Part shown: piece after piece, positions 6,283 to 12,186 of the stretch
Position numbering within the stretch: position 1 is the first letter of the stretch
Layout: each line of letters begins with the position of its first letter
DNA from: JAKCDU01 sp035551615
GTDB lineage: Bacteria > Actinomycetota > Acidimicrobiia > Acidimicrobiales > Palsa-688
Assembly: GCA_035551615.1 (NCBI GenBank)
Contig: DASZNC010000076.1
Coordinates: 1 to 19,437, forward strand
Direction of reading: 5' to 3'
DNA: 19,437 nt
Made by a program: the position numbers and the translations under genes
The notes under the pieces: model-generated
Told to the model about the DNA's origin: nothing
Databases searched by the model: none
What the model saw: the letters and a program-made list of their open reading frames with translations, nothing else

Positions 6283-7458
6283 CTACGAACCGGCCCCCTC
6301 GAAGAGGGATACCGGCACACCCGCCCGGGTCACATCGGCCAGGAACTTCCCGGTCGGTTCGACCAACTCGGCCAAGCCGGCCGCACCAAGGCGGGCCAGG
6401 CGGCCGGCACCGGCCCACCGGGCGGTGACCGCCGTGACCGCGGCGGCCACCTCGGCCGGCGCCGTGGCCGCACCGAGGATCCGGACATCTGGCTGATCGT
6501 CGGCGTTCCAGCCCCGGACCTCCACCCGTACGGCGCCGACCATCCCTTCCGGGTGGGGCCGGCGCAGCATGGGCAGCCACGAGGTCAACCGGTCCCGGCG
6601 GGTCGCCTCCAACCGGGCGGTGATACGGCGGCACTCCGGGAAGGCGGGAGCCAGGAGCAGGGCGTCGGGCAGGGCGGCCCGGTAGCAGTCGGCACCCCCG
6701 ACCGGCTCCGGGAACCACACCAACTCCCGCCCGCTGCCTCCGGCCCGCCGGCGCCAGGCCCCGTCGGCCCAGTCGATGGCGATGCCGGCCAGTGCGGCGT
6801 GGTGGCGGCGGGCGCAGGCCGGCCCACCGGTCCCGAGGCTGGCCACGTGGATTTCCTCCACTCGGGCGAAGCGGGGGACCAGGTGGGCGGCCAGCACACA
6901 CGAGAGTCCGGGGGCCATGGCCGTGCCGATGGCCACCGTTCTGCCGGCGGCGCGGGCCTGGGCGTCGAGTTCCAGCAGATGGCGGACATCGATGGGGTCG
7001 TCGACCGGGCACACCACGTGGCTGCCGGCCTCGAGGGCGGCCAGGGCCGACCGGCGCACAGCCGCCGGCTCGGCGATCACCGTGACGTCGGCCGCCTGAC
7101 CCGACGGCGGCACCGGCCCCGACCGCTGCACCCGACCCGGCGGCCCGGCCGCCCGACCCGATAGCGGAACGAGACCCGGCGGCCCGGCCGCCCGCCCTGA
7201 CCGCGGCAGCGGCTCAGACGGCGGCACCCGCCCCGGCGCAACGGCCGGGCGGCGAGCCCGAGCCAGGCGCCCGCTGCTCGCCGGCTGGCCCGGGCCCCCC
7301 TGACGGAGCTGGACCTTGTCCGGCCACTGGGCGGCCCGAGCGGCGACCCGGTCCGGCTGGCGATGCAGCACCAGCACCGATTCGACGTCGGGGTCGGCGG
7401 CCAGGGCGTCGATGACCCGCCCGCCCACGGCACCCATGCCGATGACCGTGACCCGCAA
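6283..7458 (-). CDS. saccharopine-dehydrogenase-like NAD(P)-binding protein with low-complexity insertion
   Basis: A 391-aa protein. The N-terminus RVTVIGMGAVGGRV is a Rossmann GxGxxG loop, followed by strands VLVLHR and ADVTVIAEP, then a larger C-terminal domain, as in saccharopine dehydrogenase-like and related reductases. The substrate is unknown. Residues ~54-120, between the third and fourth core strands, are a low-complexity Gly/Pro/Arg/Ala insertion including a 13-residue unit in tandem (SGRAAGPPGLVPL, SGRAAGPPGRVQR). The TTG start at 7458 is needed to keep the first strand; it is 6 nt after the stop of the 45-aa gene, so it is probably the last gene of the Mau-like operon. A clear ribosome site is lacking, and coupling may supply translation. 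Confidence 0.75.
   Translation of the reverse strand: MRVTVIGMGAVGGRVIDALAADPDVESVLVLHRQPDRVAARAAQWPDKVQLRQGGPGQPASSGRLARARRPAVAPGRVPPSEPLPRSGRAAGPPGLVPLSGRAAGPPGRVQRSGPVPPSGQAADVTVIAEPAAVRRSALAALEAGSHVVCPVDDPIDVRHLLELDAQARAAGRTVAIGTAMAPGLSCVLAAHLVPRFARVEEIHVASLGTGGPACARRHHAALAGIAIDWADGAWRRRAGGSGRELVWFPEPVGGADCYRAALPDALLLAPAFPECRRITARLEATRRDRLTSWLPMLRRPHPEGMVGAVRVEVRGWNADDQPDVRILGAATAPAEVAAAVTAVTARWAGAGRLARLGAAGLAELVEPTGKFLADVTRAGVPVSLFEGAGS
7134..7194. repeat. 39-bp tandem repeat inside the Rossmann protein gene
   Basis: GACCCGGCGGCCCGGCCGCC (first 20 bases of a 22-bp exact repeat) occurs at 7134-7155 and 7173-7194, 39 bp apart, encoding 13-residue units in frame. It is the most regular part of the ~200-bp low-complexity insertion at about 7099-7299. 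Confidence 0.8.
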
Positions 7459-7464
7459 CGGGGC

Positions 7465-7602
7465 CTACTTCAGCTCGTCGACCGGGATTTCCCGCCAGCC
7501 GCCCCGCCGGGGGGGCACGCCGCCGGTGCCGCGCAGGCGCACGATCCCGGCGATGACAACGGTGGCGGCGAGAGCCGCAGCGGTGCGCCGGACGAGCTTC
7601 AT
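7465..7602 (-). CDS. 45-aa single-helix membrane peptide
   Basis: ATG 7602-7600 overlaps the stop of the MauF-like gene (ATGA), a sign of translational coupling. The peptide starts MKLVRRTAAALAATVVIAGI, a short basic end plus one hydrophobic helix, followed by a basic/Gly-Pro stretch (RLRGTGGVPPRRGGW) and an acidic end (REIPVDELK). The polar tail would face one side of the membrane; alternatively the hydrophobic part is an uncleaved signal. No family is recognised. Its place between the MauF-like and Rossmann-protein genes, with a 4-bp overlap on one side and a 6-bp gap on the other, supports a real gene in the operon, perhaps an accessory subunit of the membrane protein. Confidence 0.6.
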   Translation of the reverse strand: MKLVRRTAAALAATVVIAGIVRLRGTGGVPPRRGGWREIPVDELK

Positions 7603-8342
7603 CGGACGCGGATCATAGGGCGAAGCGGTGCCGCCGCCACCACCGCCCCGATCGCCCACCCGCCGACGGCCAGAAGCAGGCCGATGCCGACCGGGACGCC
7701 AAGAGCCAGAGCCGCGGCGGCCCCCGCTTGGAGACCGACCAGACCCCAGCGCACGGCCGGCCCGAAGCGGTCCAGGCGGGCGTGGATCGACCGCAGCCGG
7801 TCCGGGCTCGACGCGCCGGCGGTGAGGAAGACGGTGGATCCGCGGGCCAGACCGAAGAGACCCCCGAGCAGGAGGGCGGCCGGCCAACGCCCCGACAGAG
7901 CTCCCAGCAACGGGACGACGACCACCCCGGCCGTCATCAGATAGGTGGCCAGCCCGCTGCCGATCTGCCAGCCGAACCCGGAGGCGTACACCCATGGGCG
8001 GTAGGTCGACAGCCAGCGGTCGTTCACCTGCCGGCGGATGAGGGGCAGTACCGGCCCGAGGGCGCCGGCATCCACCAGTCCAGCCACGGCCACGCACACG
8101 GCGGCGGCGACCAGCATGGAGTGGCCGACAACCAGCGCCAAGACGGCGCCCAGGGCGCCCAGCGTGAGGCCGCCCACCACCGATCCGGCGAGGAACCACC
8201 CGGCCGTCGCCCAGTAACGGTGGCCCCGGCTGCGCTCACTGAACGGCGTGATCGATGACAACATCGACAGCCCGCACGGCGACCACGTCGAGCGCGCCGC
8301 CGCCCCGACCGCCACCAACGCCGCCAACCACACGATCAGCAT
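7599..8342 (-). CDS. MauF-like polytopic membrane protein (DsbD/CcdA-like)
   Basis: A 247-aa integral membrane protein with about six to seven hydrophobic segments. After the first helix comes TWSPCGLSMLSS: the SPCG with C23 and the following Ser/Gly-rich loop recall MauF and the wider DsbD/CcdA electron-carrier group, where cysteines in membrane helices pass reducing power across the membrane. Only one other Cys is obvious, in a helix near residue 83 (AAAVCVAV), so the usual pair may be present in altered spacing or incomplete. It lies 9 nt after the cysteine-rich protein gene and overlaps the 45-aa gene by ATGA. In methylamine utilisation MauF is essential but its exact job is unclear; here it probably supports maturation of the cysteine-rich partner. 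The family call is moderate. Confidence 0.65.
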   Translation of the reverse strand: MLIVWLAALVAVGAAARSTWSPCGLSMLSSITPFSERSRGHRYWATAGWFLAGSVVGGLTLGALGAVLALVVGHSMLVAAAVCVAVAGLVDAGALGPVLPLIRRQVNDRWLSTYRPWVYASGFGWQIGSGLATYLMTAGVVVVPLLGALSGRWPAALLLGGLFGLARGSTVFLTAGASSPDRLRSIHARLDRFGPAVRWGLVGLQAGAAAALALGVPVGIGLLLAVGGWAIGAVVAAAPLRPMIRVR

Positions 8343-8351
8343 CGACGCCCC

Positions 8352-9719
8352 CTAGCCGGGCTGTCCGTAGTTCTTGGCCGTCCCGAACGGGTACACCGTG
8401 CCGCCCTGGCTGAGCATCCAGTAGCCGCCCCCGTCGGGGGTGGCGGCCATACCGACGATGGGCGACGGGATCGACTGGCCGCCGAGCGAGCCGTGGAACG
8501 CGGCATCGCCGAAGGCGAAGATGCCACCGTCGGAGGCGACCATCCAGTACCCGTTGCCGGTGCTGGTGGCGGCCAGACCCACGATCGGCTTGGACAGCTT
8601 GACGTCGCCCAGCGATCCGTGGAAGCCGGCCTTTCCGAAAGCGAAGACACCACCGTCCGAGGCGACCAGCCAGTAGCCGGAGGCCTTGGGCGCAGCGGCC
8701 ATGCCCACTACCGGCTTGGCCAGCCGGACGTTGCCCGTGGAACCGTCGAACGGCGCCTTGAACGCGAACACGCCGCCGTCGGCGGCGACGAACCAGTAAC
8801 CGCCGGATTCGACATCGGCGGCCATGGCCACGATGGGTTTGGCCAGCCGGACGTTGCCGGTCGATCCGTCGAAGGCGGCGTCACCGAAGGCGAAGATGCC
8901 GCCGTCGGCCCCGACCATCCAGTAGCCCTTGCCGGTGGGCGTGCTGGCCCCGCCCACGATCGGGGCGGCCAACCGGTCACCGTGCAGGGAACCATGGAAA
9001 ACAGCGTCGCCGTAGGACCACACGTCGCCGGCCGAATCCATCACCCAGTAGCCCTTACCGGTGGGGGTGACGGCCAAGCCGGTCATGACCGGTCCGGTGG
9101 GCGGGTTGACGGTCGGCCCGTTCTGGCATGGGGCGAAGTGGTTGGCCGTCGAGTCATCGGTGGCCGAAACGGTCGTGCACTCGTAGCCCAGCTGCCAGGG
9201 CGGGGTGCAGGACACGACCCGGCAGGCGATGCGCCCGCAGCACGAGATCTGCTGGTTGCACTGTCCGTAGCGGAACTCGGTGCAGCCGACGTGGCGGTTG
9301 CCGCAGTTGCCCAGCGCGCATTCGCAGGTCAGGTCGTCGCAGCCGGGGCAGAAGGACCCGCCGCCGCAGCCGCACCCGTGGCACTCACCCTGGCAGTCGA
9401 TGTAGTAGCGGGGTCCGGCGCAGTACTCGGAGCCGTCGGCCTTCCACCAGCCGCCGGCGAAGGTGCCAGGCGGGCAGGCGTTGACGCCGTCGTTGATGGT
9501 GCAGCAGAACTGGGTGTAGCCGTCGCAGCACAGCTCCGAGCACCCGCAGTTCGAACCCGGTGCGCACTCGCAGATGGCGCCGTAGGCGGTGCCCGGCTTG
9601 AGTAGGAAGTCGGTGGGCGCCACTGAAATGGCGGCCGCAGTGACAGTAGTCTTGGCCAGGAAGCCACGGCGCGAGGTCCGCCCCAGCAGGGCCTCGCCGA
9701 TGGAGGCGGTGAGGCTCAT
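8352..9719 (-). CDS. Tat-exported cysteine-rich (MauA-like) protein fused to six GYW repeats
   Basis: A 455-aa protein. ATG 9719 overlaps the MauE-like stop (ATGA). Residues 16-23 SRRGFLAK plus a hydrophobic stretch form a twin-arginine signal, so it is exported folded. Residues 50-198 contain 27 cysteines, including CSELCC, CC, CPPGT, RYYIDC, CRVVSCTPPW and YECTT. CPPGT and the C-terminal YxCT recall the methylamine dehydrogenase light chain MauA, and RYYIDC/CRVVxCxPPW occur, as I recall, in an uncharacterised actinobacterial Tat family. Residues ~211-455 hold six repeats of ~42 residues, each with GYW[MLFV]V-x2-DGG[IV]FAFG (Tyr at 224, 266, 308, 349, 391, 433), a repeat common on actinobacterial exported proteins and likely a beta-propeller. 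MauA normally lacks such a fusion. Neighbours MauD/E/F-like genes fit disulfide formation. The catalytic role, if any, is unknown. Confidence 0.85.
   Translation of the reverse strand: MSLTASIGEALLGRTSRRGFLAKTTVTAAAISVAPTDFLLKPGTAYGAICECAPGSNCGCSELCCDGYTQFCCTINDGVNACPPGTFAGGWWKADGSEYCAGPRYYIDCQGECHGCGCGGGSFCPGCDDLTCECALGNCGNRHVGCTEFRYGQCNQQISCCGRIACRVVSCTPPWQLGYECTTVSATDDSTANHFAPCQNGPTVNPPTGPVMTGLAVTPTGKGYWVMDSAGDVWSYGDAVFHGSLHGDRLAAPIVGGASTPTGKGYWMVGADGGIFAFGDAAFDGSTGNVRLAKPIVAMAADVESGGYWFVAADGGVFAFKAPFDGSTGNVRLAKPVVGMAAAPKASGYWLVASDGGVFAFGKAGFHGSLGDVKLSKPIVGLAATSTGNGYWMVASDGGIFAFGDAAFHGSLGGQSIPSPIVGMAATPDGGGYWMLSQGGTVYPFGTAKNYGQPG
8355..9113 (-). repeat. six ~126-bp coding repeats (GYW repeat domain)
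   Basis: Six in-frame units of 42, 42, 41, 42 and 42 codons between GYW positions. Units 2-5 are closest to each other, and FDGSTGNVRLAKP is shared exactly by two adjacent units, suggesting duplication within the gene. Units 1 and 6 are more diverged. Confidence 0.85.
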
Positions 9720-10231
9720 CGGGACAGCGACGGGCGCGGGTCGGTCCACACCAGATAGGCCAGGCCGGAGATGACGAGGGTGACCAGCACGAGCGGACCG
9801 CCTTTCCAGGGGCTATGGGCAAAGAGGGCGCCCACACCGGCCGGCGCACCCACCGCCCACCAGAGCGCGGTGGCCAGCGCACCGACATTCAGCGCCAGGT
9901 GCTTGTAGGTGGGACGGGCATCAGGACGGCCGAAGCAGCCACACGACGACAACGGCCAGTGCCGGAGCAGGGCCGCTCCGACGAACAGGGTGAAGGCGGC
10001 GTAGGCGGCCGCCACCAAGGCTCCGGTGACCGCCCCCGGCGCAGCGACGGCGGCGACAGCGACGGCGATCTCGCCCACTGCGCCGACGCGGACCAACCGG
10101 CGATGGTGGGGCAGACCGGCGACGGCCAAGGCGCGGGCGGTGTCGTCCGGTCGGTACAGCTTGGCCGCCCCGGCCACGGCCAGAACGGCGCAGGCGGCCA
10201 GGAACGGCGCGGTCTCCGCAGGCGTCGTCAT
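9716..10231 (-). CDS. MauE-like (DoxX-type) redox-associated membrane protein
   Basis: A 171-aa membrane protein with four helices. The pattern of an N-terminal helix ending in AGAAKLYRPDDTARAL, then a basic loop, two helices, and SSCGCFGRP (C97 and C99) followed by a last helix pair is that of MauE / DoxX-family redox-associated membrane proteins. MauE is needed for forming the many disulfides of the methylamine dehydrogenase light chain. ATG 10231 overlaps the stop of the preceding gene (ATGA), and its own stop overlaps the cysteine-rich gene start (ATGA), placing it in the middle of a coupled series. This neighbourhood supports a job in folding the cysteine-rich product. Confidence 0.82.
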   Translation of the reverse strand: MTTPAETAPFLAACAVLAVAGAAKLYRPDDTARALAVAGLPHHRRLVRVGAVGEIAVAVAAVAAPGAVTGALVAAAYAAFTLFVGAALLRHWPLSSCGCFGRPDARPTYKHLALNVGALATALWWAVGAPAGVGALFAHSPWKGGPLVLVTLVISGLAYLVWTDPRPSLSR

Positions 10232-10683
10232 TCGACGTGGAACGTGCCGATGAGCTGGTTGGCCCGGCCGGCCAGTTGGCTGCGGTTGGCAAAGGCGCCG
10301 ATCACCGAATAGAGGACGAAGGCCCGGCCCGATGCGTTGAAGAACCGCTGCACGCCGGCTTGGCCCCGGATGGTCCGCTGCAACTGGCGGGGACGATACA
10401 GGTCGGGGGTCAGGCCCGGGACCCCGGTGATCTGCGAGAACAACGGTGTGGTGGCGGCGTCGGTCCCGAACTCGAGGACACTCACGAACACATCCTCGGG
10501 GCCGAGCATCTCGACCAGGCCGCCGCCGTAGTCGCCCCGCTCGGTCGGCAGGGGCACGGTGGCGGCGTGCATGATCGGCAGCGTGACCTCGTGCTCCACG
10601 AGCGCGGGCCGCCGATAGATGGTCGCCTCCCAACCGGAGGGCGGCGTCACCGACAGGCCGGCGGCGGCGATGCGGCGGCTCAC
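10228..10683 (-). CDS. hypothetical protein in Mau-like operon
   Basis: A 151-aa protein. GTG 10683 overlaps the stop of the thioredoxin-like gene (GTGA), and its stop overlaps the MauE-like ATG (ATGA). Not recognised. It lacks a signal, membrane helix and cysteines. The start GLSVTPPSGWEATIYRR resembles the beginning of small surface-stress or PsbP-like domains, where a Gly-Trp-Glu motif opens a beta sheet, but I would not assign the family. The middle is rich in beta-type residues (DVFVSVLEFG) and the end reads FVLYSVIGAFANRSQL then LIGTFHVE. Its conserved position between two redox genes suggests that it acts in the same pathway, perhaps in the cytoplasm. Confidence 0.7.
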   Translation of the reverse strand: MSRRIAAAGLSVTPPSGWEATIYRRPALVEHEVTLPIMHAATVPLPTERGDYGGGLVEMLGPEDVFVSVLEFGTDAATTPLFSQITGVPGLTPDLYRPRQLQRTIRGQAGVQRFFNASGRAFVLYSVIGAFANRSQLAGRANQLIGTFHVE

Positions 10684-11477
10684 CGGTCCTCACCCACCTG
10701 GGCGGCGCCATTGGACGCCGGGGCGTCGGGCGAGGCACTGATCGACGATGGGTACAAGCGGGGATCGCCGGGTTCGATCCCGGCATCGCGCAGGTGGCGA
10801 TCGACGTCGTCGTCGCGCACCTGATCGGCGCGCGAGCGGGCGTGCAGACCCCGGCGGGGCTTGGTCGTCCCGTCGGCCACCGCGTTGGCGACGAGCGCCT
10901 TCACTTCCTCCCACCCGGCGGCCACGCCTTCGCCGACCACCCGGCCGGCCGGTCCCGACACGTAGACGAAGTAGGGGGCGTACGGAATGTCGTAGTGCTC
11001 CCACAGTTCGGTCGACATCACGACCGGAGTGGCTCCGGCCAGGCCGGCGATGGCGCCGGGCGATTCCCCGTCGCTGCCTCGGGTCACGGCGACCAGCCGG
11101 GCGCCGCCGGGCACGTCGGGGGGTCCGGTCCGGAACGCGTCCCAGAAGCCGCGGCAGGTGGCGCAGCCGGAGGTGAGAAAGGCGATGAGGGTGTCGTGGG
11201 CGACATCGGCCACGGCCAGGCTCAGGGCATCCCCGGTCGGAGTGACGCCGGTCAGGTCGATCACGTCGGTGGCGTCCGGTCGGGCCGGCGTCGGCCGGGC
11301 CGTCGGGGAGGCCACCGCCACCGGGCCGGCGCCGTGATCGTGGTTGCCGCCCGGATCCAGCTCGACGCCCATCTGGTGGAGGGCCCGCAGCACCTCAGCG
11401 TGGCCGCGCAGCAACCCGGCTACCAACAGGCCGAGTAGCCCGACGGCAACCGTCAGGCCGACTACGAGAGCGGTCAA
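10680..11477 (-). CDS. membrane-anchored thioredoxin-like protein (MauD-like)
   Basis: A 265-aa protein. One N-terminal helix (residues ~2-23) acts as an anchor, followed by a His/Pro/Ala-rich linker, then a thioredoxin-fold domain with FLTSGCATCRGFW: the CxxC is C105 and C108. PYAPYF holds a likely cis-Pro. This is the layout of TlpA/MauD proteins, which are needed to form or shuffle disulfides in the methylamine dehydrogenase light chain. About 60 residues beyond the fold are charged and disordered (RSRADQVRDDDVDRHL), unusual for MauD. The start is a TTG at 11477 with no clear ribosome site, so it is uncertain. It is the first gene of the operon and is divergent from the DUF2510 gene across 62 bp. 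Confidence 0.8.
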   Translation of the reverse strand: MTALVVGLTVAVGLLGLLVAGLLRGHAEVLRALHQMGVELDPGGNHDHGAGPVAVASPTARPTPARPDATDVIDLTGVTPTGDALSLAVADVAHDTLIAFLTSGCATCRGFWDAFRTGPPDVPGGARLVAVTRGSDGESPGAIAGLAGATPVVMSTELWEHYDIPYAPYFVYVSGPAGRVVGEGVAAGWEEVKALVANAVADGTTKPRRGLHARSRADQVRDDDVDRHLRDAGIEPGDPRLYPSSISASPDAPASNGAAQVGEDR

Positions 11478-11533
11478 GATGCGGGCGTCCGCCGGGACGA
11501 CATTGCTCTCTTTATTAGCGCATCGAGCCGACC

Positions 11534-11541
11534 GATACTGT
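11534..11541 (+). promoter_or_regulatory. -10 region of the DUF2510 gene
   Basis: GATACTGT contains both a GATACT and a TACTGT -10-like hexamer. Depending on the box, transcription would begin near 11546-11548, at the in-frame GTG 11546 or just before ATG 11552. This implies a leaderless or nearly leaderless message. Confidence 0.4.
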
Positions 11542-12088
11542 GCGGGTGACTATGGAAGGCGCTCCGCCCGCCGGTTGGCATCCCGATCCGGCCAATCCCA
11601 CCTCGGGCGCGCAGCGCTACTGGGACGGCAACCAATGGACCGAGCAAGTGCGCCCCGCCCCGGTCGCGCCCCCCTCGTACCCGCCGCCGCCGGCCGCATC
11701 CGGGTCGGCCAACTACCCGACGTACGATTCGCCGCCGCCCTACGGCCAGCAGCCGTTCGGCCAGCAGCCGCCGTTCGGCCAGCAGTCGCCGTTCGGCCAG
11801 CAGCCGTTCGGCCAGCAGCCGCCGTTCGGGGGCCCGCCGTCGTACGGGCAGTGGGGCGGCGGTCAACCTCAGAGCCTGGCGGCAGCCAACCGGTTCTCCG
11901 CCATCGCCGTCGGTGTGTCGATCCTCTATCTGGTGATCGCCGCCACCGCCCACATCGTGATCCTCGGCATCCTCCCCATCGGCATGGCCATCCGGGCCAT
12001 GTCCCGCAAGGAGAAGCTGGCCCCGGTGGCCCTGGTGTTCGCCATCGTGGCCCTGATCGTGGGCGTGGCCGGCTTCACCCACCACTAG
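11540..12088 (+). CDS. DUF2510 membrane protein with PFGQQ repeats
   Basis: A protein of up to 182 aa. The first ~40 residues are a DUF2510 domain (PPAGWHPDPANP, then RYWDGNQWTEQVRP), a short Trp-rich module of actinobacterial membrane proteins. Residues ~45-110 are a Pro/Gln-rich linker with five FGQQP-type units. The C-terminus has two membrane helices separated by a basic loop (MSRKEK). The starts GTG 11540, GTG 11546 and ATG 11552 are all in frame. The -10 box favours 11546 or 11552, so the first residues may not be translated. Function unknown. A hairpin and the second 37-bp palindrome follow. Confidence 0.8.
   Translation: MRVTMEGAPPAGWHPDPANPTSGAQRYWDGNQWTEQVRPAPVAPPSYPPPPAASGSANYPTYDSPPPYGQQPFGQQPPFGQQSPFGQQPFGQQPPFGGPPSYGQWGGGQPQSLAAANRFSAIAVGVSILYLVIAATAHIVILGILPIGMAIRAMSRKEKLAPVALVFAIVALIVGVAGFTHH
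11740..11829 (+). repeat. short tandem coding repeats (FGQQP)
   Basis: Four to five units of 15-18 bp built on CCGTTCGGCCAGCAG encode repeated (P)PFGQQ. Such runs change length easily by slippage. Confidence 0.8.
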
Positions 12089-12101
12089 CCGGCACCTAGA
12101 G

Positions 12102-12128
12102 CCTCCGGCCCCCTCCTTTGACCGGAGG
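12102..12128 (+). terminator. hairpin after the DUF2510 gene
   Basis: CCTCCGG (12102-12108) pairs perfectly with CCGGAGG (12122-12128) around a 13-nt loop, 14 nt past the stop. No U-tract follows, but the 37-bp palindrome begins two bases later at 12130. Confidence 0.4.
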
Positions 12129-12129
12129 G

Positions 12130-12166
12130 TGTGCAAAGTTGCGGACTATATCAGCGACTTTGCACA
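12130..12166. repeat. 37-bp AT-rich palindrome, copy 2 (inverted)
   Basis: An imperfect palindrome centred on 12148. Arms TGTGCAAAGTTGCGGA and TCAGCGACTTTGCACA pair at 14 of 16 positions, with one T-G pair and one mismatch. Its reverse complement differs from copy 1 (6070-6106) at only 4 of 37 positions, with the asymmetric core GCTGATATAGTC shared. It lies between the convergent DUF2510 and encapsulin genes, 21 nt past the encapsulin stop. Confidence 0.8.
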
Positions 12167-12186
12167 CACCTGATGGGTTTGGGTGT

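Noticed and set aside
5931..6320. Open frames through the convergent gap (e.g. minus frame containing the palindrome)
   Set aside because: They have no ribosome site or promoter, run through hairpins and the palindrome, and show no family features.
8440..9070. Regular repeats that might suggest a CRISPR array
   Set aside because: Units are ~126 bp, diverged and in frame, encoding GYW protein repeats; there are no identical short repeats with unique spacers.
8493..9605. 370-codon plus-strand frame opposite the cysteine-rich gene
   Set aside because: It is antisense to a gene with clear Tat signal, cysteine pattern and repeats; its own repeats mirror the coding repeats.
10755..10795. GGGTTCGATCCCGG, resembling a tRNA T-arm
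   Set aside because: The stem pairs only with a six-base loop, and no acceptor, D or anticodon arms are found at the right spacing. It is coding sequence of the MauD-like tail.
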